From positions 73,836,513-73,900,512 of the forward strand of contig OY997593.1 in the NCBI GenBank assembly GCA_963921825.1: 64,000 nucleotides of DNA. Direction: 5' to 3'. The first letter of the stretch is position 1, and each line of letters opens with the position of its first letter. The notes beneath the pieces are model-generated. The model ran no database searches, was not told the DNA's origin, and was given only the letters and a program-made list of their open reading frames with translations. Made by a program: the position numbers and the translations under genes. Shown piece by piece: positions 48,307 to 56,760 of this stretch. The stretch comes from Erodium maritimum. Lineage: Eukaryota > Streptophyta > Magnoliopsida > Geraniales > Geraniaceae.

Positions 48307-48460
48307 TAGAATTACTTGAGGCATATGACCATGCCCGGAGGTTGATTGCGAACTTATCGAGATTAGGAGTACTGGAGGCATATGATCATGCCCGGAGGTT
48401 GATTGTGAAACTAGTGATATTAGAACTGTTGGAGGCATTGGTTATGCCGGAGGTTGATTG
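48307..48460. repeat. Tandem repeat in the nested LTR, about 57 bp x 3
   Basis: GGAGGCATATGA(C/T)CATGCC with CGGAGGTTGATTG recurs three times, the third copy shortened. Confidence 0.8.
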
Positions 48461-48466
48461 AGTATT

Positions 48467-49200
48467 TTGTGTCTTGGGTGGCCATGAGAGCCCGTACTTT
48501 ACTGTTGTGTCTTGGGTGGCCATGAGTGTCGTGGGGTTGTTGAACCCGTGTCTTTACTGTTGGTGTGTCTTGGGTGGCCATGAATGCCCGTGGGGTTGTT
48601 GAACCCGTGTCTTTACTGTTGGTGTGTCTTGGGTGGCCATGAGTGCCCGTGGGGTTGTTGAACCTGTGTCTTTACTGTTGGTGTGTCTTGGGTGGCCATG
48701 AGTGCCCGTGGGATTGTTGAACCCGTGTCTTTACTGTTGGTGTGTCTTGGGAGGCCATGAGTGCATGTGGGGTTGTTGAACCCGTGTCTTTACTGTTGGT
48801 GTGTCTTGGGAGGCCATGAGTGCCTGTGGGGTTGTTGAGCCCGTGAGTTACTGTTGGTGTGTCTTGGGTGGCCGTGAGTGCCTGTGGGGTTGTTGAGCCC
48901 GTGAGTTACTGTCGGTGTATCTTGGGTGGTCGTGAGTGCCCGTGGGGTTGTTGAGCCCGTGAGTTATGGTTGGTGTGTCTTGGGAGGCCGTGAGTGCCCG
49001 TGGGGTTGTTGAGCCCGTGAGTTTTGGTTTGTGTGTCGTGGGAGGTCGTGAGTGCTTGTAGGGTTGTTGAGCCCGTGAGTTACTGTTGGTGTGTCTTGGG
49101 AGGCCGTGAGTGCCCGTGGGGTTGTTGAGTCCGTGTTTTACTGTTGGTGTCTTGGGTGGCCATGAGTGCCTGTGTAGTGTTGAACTTGTGTTGTTGCTGT
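48467..49200. repeat. Tandem repeat in the nested LTR, about 59 bp x 12-13
   Basis: The unit starts TGTGTCTTGGGTGGCCATGA and includes GTGGGGTTGTTGA(A/G)CCCGTG. Copies on the left share 'AACCCGTGTCTTTACTG' and those on the right share 'AGCCCGTGAGTTACTG', a graded change along the array. Confidence 0.9.
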
Positions 49201-49283
49201 TTGTTGAACTTTGCTTGTGATTGTGATTTGTGCTTGCCCGAGTTTAGTGACCCGACTGTGTGTCGGGAAGTGGTGTGGATTTT

Positions 49284-49525
49284 GGCAGGTTACGAGCATT
49301 CTTTGGCTGGCCTGACCAAATTCGAGTCTCGACAGGTTATGAGCATTCTTTAGCTAGCCTGTTCCGTGTCCGGATCTCGAAAGGTTATGAGCATTCTTTG
49401 GCTAGCCTGATCCGTGACCGGGTCTCGGCAGGTTACGAGCATTCTTTGGCTGGCCTGATCCGTGTTCGAGTCTCGGCAGGTTGTGAGCATTCTTTGGCTA
49501 GCCTGATCCGTGTTCGTGTCTTTGG
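49284..49525. repeat. Tandem repeat in the nested LTR, about 54 bp x 4-5
   Basis: The unit contains CAGGTTA(C/T)GAGCATTCTT and GGCTAGCCTGATCCGTG. Confidence 0.88.
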
Positions 49526-49574
49526 AGGAGGTCATAAATGGTTGATTCTGGTGAAGGAGGTTACTGGGCAGCTG

Positions 49575-49655
49575 GTATGCGATCCTTTGTGATCTTGCTT
49601 GGTGTGCGATCCTTTGTGATCTTGTTTGGTGTACGATCCTTTGTGATCTTGGGTT
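49575..49655. repeat. Tandem repeat in the nested LTR, about 27 bp x 3
   Basis: GCGATCCTTTGTGATCTTG is repeated three times with short linkers. Confidence 0.85.
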
Positions 49656-50155
49656 TTGCGTGGTGGTCCTTGGAAGAGGTCGTGATCATTGTGTCGGGTC
49701 TACTTTACGTGTCAGAGTGTTGAGTTGGTCAAGGAAGGTAACAGTGGGTGTGTGTCAGTCGGAGTACTTGGGTTGGGGATAGTTTCCCCGGTGTTGACTA
49801 TTTTATTGTTGGTGTTACCGGCATTGTCTGCTAATTATGTCGTAGTCAGTCTGTTATCCGTGGTGGTGAGCGAACGCTCACCCCTAGCTGCTTTTCCTAC
49901 AGGTACCGGTCGCAGGTTGGACTAGGGGAGCTTTTGAAGCTTGAAGAGCTAGGAGCGGGTTTCTGGGTTTATTTTGAGTCTAGCGACGGATACCATACTT
50001 TTGTCCACTTGTTGGGACGTATTTTAAGTTGTAAATATTATTTTGTTGCACAGTGGTGTTTTTAAAGTGTTTTAATGTAAAAGGTTAAAAAATGTTTTAT
50101 TGTTTTAAAGGTTCGCGTCCTGAGTTCGGTTTACTGAAATTGGGGCGTGACAGTT

Positions 50156-50167
50156 TGGTATCAGAGC
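50156..50167 (+). other. Primer-binding site of the nested LTR retrotransposon
   Basis: TGGTATCAGAGC, complementary to the 3' end of initiator tRNA-Met, lies three bases after the LTR end. This is the classic position for plant retrotransposons. About 300 bp of internal sequence follow before the enclosing LTR resumes. Confidence 0.88.
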
Positions 50168-51013
50168 TCGAGGTTTCACACCTCGGACTGTACGTCAATT
50201 AGGTGGGGAGAGTCGAGTCGGTGAAGTCCCGTCATACGTTGGGTACGCAGGTCGGGAACCGTGTGTCGACCCGTTGTGTGTGAGTCATGCTTGTGTTTGG
50301 GTGTATGTGCAGTACGGGGTTACCGGCATACTGTTTGTGTGTTGCTGCGTGAAAAGTTTTTAAGTTGTCGCGACTCGACTCAGGGGCGCCCCTGTGGTCA
50401 AGCGTGACGGTGTTGACGTCAAGTGGGTACAATGTAGTTCGGGGACGCCTGGACCTAATTGGACGGTTACCCGTGGTGGTGAGCGCTTGCTTATAACCTT
50501 AACTACTTTTCCTACTGAGCGAAAGCTCACCCCTTACTTTGTTGTTTTTCAGGTTCTAAGCGGGAAGTGTTACTAGCTGGATGCTCGATGCTTGCGAGCT
50601 TACGAGGGTCCTAGGCTAGATAGTATAGAGACGTACCGTTTTGTTTTGGACTGTTTTACCGTTGATTTTTACTGAGCTGTAAGTCGCGTGGTGTTAAAAG
50701 TTTTAAAATATTCAAGATTGAGACTTGTTGGCTTTATTTTCGAGTAATATATTTATTGTTTTAGTTCACGTCTCGAGTCCGGTCAAAACCGGATTTGGGG
50801 CGTGACACGTGGCAACATGGGCTGCCCGGTATGGAGCGGGTCGAGGTAAGCCGACTGGACCGGAACCAAGGGTCAAGGTGGGTTACGGGGCGGGTCAGGC
50901 GTATGGGTTTGATCCAGCTCCAAACCCGACTCTTCAGGGTGGCCAACCGGGTCATGAGGACCCGATCCTCATGTGGGGCCCATCATTGTGTGAGGGTCTT
51001 CTAGGGGGAACAG

Positions 51014-51757
51014 ATGGCGTTGGACCTTCAGATGGGGGCAATGCGAATTAAGGAGGTCATTGTACCAGTCCAAAAGATCACTAGCCGGGGAAATTCGTAT
51101 AAGTTCGCACTGGCTGCCAAGGTCTTGACTACCAGGAAGATTTTATGGAAATCAGTAGTAGCAAGTATGGAGGACGTCTGGGGTTTGAAGGTTGAGGCTA
51201 AACCATTGGAAGGTGGTTTGGTCGATTTTTTCTTCAGATCGGCTAAGGAAAGGGAAAGTGTTCTACTTGGGGAACCCTGGTCTTTTTGGGATTCTCTGGT
51301 CCTTTTTCCGGATCTGAGGGCTCATATGCAAGTTAGTGATATGCAGTTCCATCATTTTTCGGTCTGGGCGCGCGTGTCAAATTTACCAGTTGGGGCATGG
51401 ACGAGGGATGTGGGATTTAGGGAGGTACGGACACACTTGTTTATTTCGTACGAACATTTACTTGAACACTGCTTTGGATGTTGCTGCGCGGGTCACCTAT
51501 TTCCGGTATGTCCGGTTGTTGGAGGAACTCGGGGGTTATCCCTGAGGGCACCAGGGGATCCGAGATCAGCACTAGAGAAAGCGAAACATAGGAAGGCTAC
51601 ACTAGGAACAAATTGGACTTACCTAGGGGGTCGCACAAAGGTGGTCGGTCTAAGGAGGTCCCGCGGACGCCATCACGGAAGGAAGGGTCGGGGTGGTGGG
51701 GCCACCGTGAAGCTGGAGAGGAGGAGGGCCGGGAAGACTGGTCGTCAAGGGACCTGA
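51014..51757 (+). pseudogene. LINE ORF1 fragment with DUF4283 and zinc knuckle
   Basis: A 247-codon open frame. Residues of the form FALAAKVLTTRKILWKSV..., then FFFRSAKERESVLLGEPW, then HFSVWARVSNLPVGAWT match the order of conserved blocks in plant DUF4283 proteins. LEHCFGCCCAGHLFPVC gives a CX2CX4HX4C zinc knuckle. This domain pair is common in ORF1 of plant L1 elements and binds nucleic acid. The frame is shifted relative to the upstream half of the ORF, so the gene is broken even before counting the LTR insertion. Confidence 0.7.
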
Positions 51758-52320
51758 CACCGTCACTATCTGGGAACAAGAGGTTAGTGAGGGAGGAGGA
51801 TCCTGAGGAGGATGAGGACTCGGCGGCGTCAAACGAGGTGTCAAATACAGCGGTGGGGGTCTCCAAGCACCCTCGCCTCCAGGAATGAGTCCTACCGGGG
51901 CCAGGGAGGGTTTTGTCGGCTGTACCTTCTCCCTGGTGTATATGTGGCATTGGTATCACCAACAGCTGATGTGTTACTTCTCTACCACTTCGGGGTCAGC
52001 AATCCCGCGTTCAGGAGCCCTACCATTATCACTCAAGGGAGGACGACGCACGCTGACATACCGGGGGAGTAACTGGTCCACCACTGTTCGTTTATCCTCT
52101 GATCTGCTCGATCAGTTTCTTCTGGTTGGAGTAAACTGTATCGGTGTCCTCGGATGCTACCGCAGTCCCGTCCCCCCGACCGCAATTATGCCTAAGAGCA
52201 CATTTAAGTATTCTGCACTTGTTTTTCCAATTATGTTAGTTTGGTTTATGTACGGTGAATCCTACGTTTGTGGTCACCAGGTTATTTTACTTTAATAATA
52301 TCTCCATTTCCTCTAAAAAA

Positions 52321-52720
52321 ATATAAAAATTAAAACAAAAAAAACGAATTAATAAAAACATAAAAATAAAATGAATGAAAAATAAATAAATATTCATTTA
52401 CTAAAAACTGAAGATATAATTAATAAATATAGAAAAATTACAAATTACAAATATTTTAAAATACAAAAAATAATACTAACTAATATAAATATTAAAACAA
52501 AAAATGAATTAACAAAAAAATGAGTAACAAAATATGTGAAATAAAGAAGAAGAAGAAGAAGACAATGTGTTTCTTCAACCCATCTCCCCGTCTACTTTTT
52601 TTTTTTGCAGGCCACGCGTCACACACAGATTAGCCAGAGAGAGAGGGCGTGTCTTCTAAGTTGAGGACGCGCGTGAGGCTTCGGCTCTGCGCATCAAATG
52701 CTCGTGGCTCCGACTCCTAA
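52321..52720. other. Right flank of the LINE insertion: AT-rich repeat and (GAA)n
   Basis: It continues the AT-rich dispersed repeat seen at 43745-44026. It is followed by a short AAGAAGAAG run near 52545 and GC-richer sequence with no exon recognised. Confidence 0.55.
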
Positions 52721-53786
52721 GGATGGCAATGGGGCGGGGACCCCAAGCCCCGTCCGCGTCCTTGCGTTGACCCCGCCCAGGGGCGGAGCTACATAGGGCC
52801 CAGGGGGGGCACGTGCCCCCCTTCATTTTTTTTTGATAAATTTATACATATATTCTGATTTTTTTTTTTCAAAAAAAACCCTTAATTTCTTCTATTTTCG
52901 TAATTGTGCCCCCATCAATTTTTTTTAACGTCTTGTATTATCATTGAAAAAATTCGGTGCCCCCCCCCCCAACTAAAAAAGCTAGCTCCGCCACTGACCC
53001 CGTCCCACGGGACCCCGTGGGAACGGGGTGGGGAACGGGGATTTTATTCCCCGTCCCATTCTTGCCCGCGAGAGATTTTATTCCTTACCCCGTTCCTGTC
53101 CCATTCTCATCAGTGATGTGATTCGCTGCCTTGTTCTCATCACCCAAAAAGATGCTTGATTAAATATAGTTGTATCACCTTGATAAGAAAATATCATATG
53201 TAAAAAGAAGATAAATGTCAAATTCAACAAAATTACACTTACAACTTACTTGATTTGTAAATAACAGGTTGATTACATTCAAAAAAACAGTTAATAAAAA
53301 TCAATGCTACATATACATAAGGTCATATAATTATATTATATATGATCAACATTAATATCAAATATCAAATCATAATCACAACTCAAATATTTTAAAAGTT
53401 GGAATAACAAGTTAAACTTAAAATTTCCAAAAATATACAGTGTCGTGAAGGATCACAGAGGATCAGGCAGTGCACCATTGATTTAATTCTACAAACATGA
53501 CCACACAGCAAAGGTTTCAACATGAGAAAACGTTCTTAGACAAGCGTATTGTTATTATTATGTATAAATAAATTATAATATTTTATTATGAAATAATGGT
53601 GCGGGGTGCGGGTCAGGACGCCCCGCGGGGCGGTGAGTGTTTGCCCCGCCCCACCCCGGGCCCCACCAAAATCTCCGTTTATCGCCCCGTACCCCGCCCC
53701 GCTTAAAAAATCCCAGTCCAGAATTCACCTCGTGCGGGGCAGAGACGGGGATCCCCGTCGGGGGCGGGGTGTTTTTCCATCCCTAC
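52718..53786. mobile_element. Element with GGATGGCAATGGGGCGGGG termini
   Basis: The left end TAAGGATGGCAATGGGGCGG and right end ...GGGGCGGGGTGTTTTTCCATCCCTA are imperfect inverted repeats. Both terminal zones are rich in CCCCGTCCC/GGGGACGGGG phrases, while the middle (about 53150-53590) is AT-rich. A smaller hAT-like MITE sits in its left arm. Confidence 0.6.
52778..52996. mobile_element. hAT-like MITE (CAGTGGCGGAGC type)
   Basis: Ends CAGGGGCGGAGCTA and TAGCTCCGCCACTG are inverted. The flanks are ACCCCGCC (52770-52777) and ACCCCGTC (52997-53004), an 8-bp duplication with one change, as hAT elements make. Confidence 0.78.
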
Positions 53787-54160
53787 CAACTCTTGCGACA
53801 CCTCTTTCTTCCAGCAAAGCGAAGCTCGCGACTTCAACTTCGACTTCGGGTACAAGTTAGTCAAAAAGAGCATGGTTGCTCATGCTCTTACCTCCTATGT
53901 AGACATGTGAACAAGCTGTAATGGGCTTTGGACCTTCTTGGACTACTTAATACTTCTAACATAAAACACTAAGATCATTTAGAGTGACGTCGATTCATAT
54001 GGATTATAGGTTTTTGGCGTCGAATCTTCGTTGTAGAGTCGTGTCTCTGTCGAATTTTCAAAACCGCGTAATCAACGTCTTGTTGTCGGTTCATTCGACG
54101 GATTCGAGCCTAACGAATCGTGGCCTAGTACGTGACAAGAGTTTCAGGCTTAAAGTTTAA
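53787..54160. other. Unassigned stretch
   Basis: Mixed-composition sequence between two repeats. I see no gene or recognisable element. Confidence 0.4.
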
Positions 54161-54166
54161 CGCCAA

Positions 54167-54271
54167 TTCTTCTTCTTCTTCTTCTTCTTCTTCTTCTTCT
54201 TCTTCTTCTTCTTCTTCTTCTTCTTCTTCTTCTTCTTCTTCTTCTTCTTCTTCTTCTTCTTCTTCTTCTTC
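54167..54271. repeat. (TTC)n microsatellite, about 35 units
   Basis: An uninterrupted TTC run of roughly 105 bp. It creates long poly-Ser, poly-Glu and poly-Arg open frames on both strands that are not genes. Confidence 0.95.
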
Positions 54272-54560
54272 CACCCATGATATTCTCACTATCGTCGATT
54301 CTCCACCCACAACATTTTAACCACCTTCGTTTCTCCACACAGCCACATCTCATCACCGACGTTTCTTCATTCAATCATTTCTCACCATCGACGTTTCTCC
54401 ATCCATCCACTTTTCACCACCTTCGTTTCTTCACCCAGTCACTCTTAACCACCGACGTTTTTCCATCCAGCCACTTTTCACCACCAGCGTTCCTCCACCC
54501 AACCACCTCTCACCATCGCCGCTTCTCTAATCAGTCACATTCTCACACCGTTGTTTCTCC
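54272..54560. repeat. Degenerate minisatellite, about 33-bp unit
   Basis: Variants of CCACTTTTCACCACCTTCG and TTTCTCCACCCAG recur eight or nine times right after the TTC run. The open frame 54277-54588 follows from the period being a multiple of three. Confidence 0.75.
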
Positions 54561-54719
54561 GTCAATGACCAATAACGAGAACTCCTGATTCGAGGGCTCG
54601 ACCACGACTCCGGGATCAATCTTAACACCGGCCTATCACGACCTGCCCGTAGCGGGAACCCAATGTCCATCGCAAGTGTTGTATGTCAAACTTAATCCAC
54701 CCCATCAAGGATGATATGT

Positions 54720-55097
54720 ATGTATCAGAAGTGGAGTCATCTTGAGAAGGTTACAATGGTGTGTGCATGGTTGAAATTGGCGGAGGACGACACATACCAA
54801 ACCGGCCAACACTTTTGGGAAAGCATTCATGCGGAGCTCGCCCACGTGACCCGCCAAACCCCAGCGACAGAGCAATCCACTGAAAACTGCTGATACCATT
54901 GAACCGTCACCAACCGGAAGGTGAAGAATGTCTAGTTGTGTTGGTCAAATTTGAAGCACATTTACCAACTGGTTGTTTCAACGCCGAGGTCATAACCGAT
55001 GTAGAGAATGAATTCACCAAAAAATACGAGCATTACTTCGTATGGAAGCATTGGTGGATCCTCGTGTGGGACAAGCCCTGCTGGAATAGACCGTAGT
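54720..55097 (+). pseudogene. Decayed NAM-associated-like transposon ORF
   Basis: Broken frames read VCAWLKLAEDDTYQTGQHFW and later YEHYFVWKHWWILVWDKPCW. These resemble, in order, the SANT-like start and the 'F-K-H-W...P-W' end of the NAM-associated/GST-T3-like proteins linked to plant DNA transposons. Stops and frameshifts lie between. The match is from memory of the family pattern and is weak. Confidence 0.3.
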
Positions 55098-56760
55098 AGT
55101 GAGTAATGGGTTGTGGTGGGGTGTGGAAGTTGAACGTGCAACAGTTAGTAATGATGTACACATATTGTGAGGAAACAACTTCAAATTATGTCTTTATGAA
55201 ACACATTTTCAATTATGTCGTTGCTAGTAGTGTTCTCGTTAATTGAAAAAACTTCATATGCATCAAAAATTAGAAGTACCAGAGTTTTTGAAGAATAAAT
55301 TGATGAGAGGAGGAACGAATACACTAAAATGAAATGATTCACATTCGTCTCCGAAGAATAAGTGGCTAATATTGGCTTAATGGTAAGAGTTTCTTAAGAA
55401 ATCAAATTTTAAAATATTTTTTTTACAATCCACTATAATTGGCTCGGGATTAGACCGCATCAGTCTATTTCCACTGTGTTGCCAAACACATTAGACCCAT
55501 TATTCATAGTCTATTTGCCAGTAACTTCCATAATTTTCATTTAATTGGATCGGGAATAGACCGATGCAGTCTATTCCCATTGTGGATGCTCTAATACAGC
55601 ATGTACATAAGTATGGATGTTTGAACTTAGTAGAAGAAGCTACATTTGACCTCTCTTTCCTCTCCCATAAAACCTTAGTATTATCTCTTCTTTTCATCCT
55701 GCCACCACCGTCAGCGGCGTTAGTGGCTCCGGCCATGAGTGTAGCCGGTGTCTTGGCCTTGTCTCCCTCTTTCTCCCTCATCTCTCGATCTGGTCACTTC
55801 TTAGGTTCTCTTTCCTTGTGCATGGGTGTTTGTATCCGACATCCGCCTCGCCACCGTTCGGTCAATCGTCGCCCGTCTCCGTCCGCCTCGCCATGGTTCG
55901 TCCACCCGCCGCCCGTCTCTATCCGCCCCTTCCAAGGGCCAGATCCGTCAGCCCCATCACATTTGTCATCCACCTTACTATCGGTCAACTCCATCCCCCT
56001 CCCTAGGTCTCCTCCGACCCGTTACGCCATTCTCAGCCCACCTTAGACTAGACCCAACCTCCCCAGCCCCTCCCGGGCGTTTCCACCCTTTCTCACACTT
56101 GTCTTTGGGCGGACCTGGTTGTGCTCAACCTTTTTTCCCTCATTCCCCTCTTTCTTCCGACCTCATCTCATCTTACGATGGTGACGACGGTCGAAAACCC
56201 CTTACCCATCTCCGACATAATTTCTCAACGACATCGAACCGAACTACCCTAGACGAGCCTCCCGCCATTCTTCTTACTCGTCCTAACAGCCAGACCAGCT
56301 CCCACCATTTGTCGGAGCACCGTAGTTCGAGCCATAATCCTACTCACCTACCTCTGCATGCGTCGTCCATCTCCCGCCTTGCTCCGACACCAACCCCGAC
56401 CATCGGTGGCCGGCCACGAGTTCCATAGCTTCGTTGCTGTTACCGTTCTTTTATGTTATTTTGCTTTTTTATGTTGTTTTGTTTTCCTGTTAGTCCCATC
56501 CGTCGAAATCTCATCGTCAAAAAAATTGTCTTTGATCAATAGGTTTTCGTTAGGTGTTGTTACTGCTTCTAGTGGCGTGTCTGGTTTGGTCTTTTTATCA
56601 GCGTTTATTTTGGGAGCGTCAATAAAAAAGAACAACATGGTCGTTGTTTGTCTAGGCGCTGTATCGCCCTGCTTCGAAAGCTTTAAAAAAAAGATTTGTT
56701 TTGAACCACTAATCTTTAGTTTTAAAAAAATAAGTATAAATGTTGGGTACAACTAGCCAT
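55098..56760. other. Repeat-rich region, no gene
   Basis: It contains a direct repeat pair (GGCTCGGGATTAGACCGCAT at about 55441 and GGATCGGGAATAGACCGATG at about 55546), ending in a Tourist-like GTGGATGCTC tip near 55591. A C-rich stretch at 55830-56430 has long open frames without recognisable domains. An A-tract near 56520 may end an old retroposon. Confidence 0.4.

Larger units (their letters stand above)
46683..50152 (+). mobile_element. Long 5' LTR of a second Gypsy element, nested
   Basis: It begins TGTAATAACCACTCCCGG and ends ...ATTGGGGCGTGACA, 3.47 kb. It is followed at once by a primer-binding site, so it is a 5' LTR with most of the internal region lost. Its tips resemble those of the enclosing LTR (TGTnAnnACCnCTCCnG), and both contain CCCTACGGTGAGA, so the two are related families. 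It contains four different tandem arrays. Confidence 0.75.
44839..50807 (+). mobile_element. Gypsy-type LTR (probably solo) interrupted by a second LTR
   Basis: It begins TGTGAAGACCGCTCC and ends ...TTGGGGCGTGACA (TG...CA), with the exact 5-bp duplication CGTGG at 44834-44838 and 50808-50812. Removing it rejoins the LINE sequence. The left part (44839-46682) includes TATTTAAGGCG and a C/T-rich tract at about 45140-45560. The right part (about 50480-50807) includes GTGAGCG... and CTTTTCCTAC phrases found near the end of the inner LTR. No gag-pol is present. The 271-codon open frame at 44911-45726 is not a recognisable protein. Confidence 0.75.
44027..52320 (+). mobile_element. LINE-derived element lacking ORF2, split by LTR insertions
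   Basis: The two halves are 44027-44838 and 50813-52320. The outer ends are flanked by a near-identical 16-18 bp A-rich direct repeat (ending at 44026 and 52336), and the right end carries a CTCTAAAAAA tail. The left half holds an open frame (to 44838) of Gly/Arg/Glu-rich sequence. The right half holds a DUF4283-like domain with a zinc knuckle, typical of ORF1 of plant L1 LINEs. No endonuclease or reverse transcriptase is present, so the element is non-autonomous or internally deleted. About 2.3 kb remain once the LTR material is removed. Confidence 0.65.

Noticed and set aside
48467-49200. CRISPR-like regular array
   Set aside because: The whole unit is repeated with no unique spacers, and it lies in an LTR of a plant nuclear genome. 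It is a tandem repeat.
50154-50807. 3' LTR of the same element as 46683-50152
   Set aside because: Apart from the last 13 bases and a short block the sequence is different, so it belongs to the enclosing, related LTR.
54125-54374. Open frames of poly-Glu, poly-Arg and poly-Ser
   Set aside because: They are translations of the TTC microsatellite in different frames, with no gene features around them.
55826-56428. 200-codon Pro/Ser/His-rich open frame
   Set aside because: It has no domain, splice context or start context, and a neighbouring overlapping frame is equally open because of C-rich composition.
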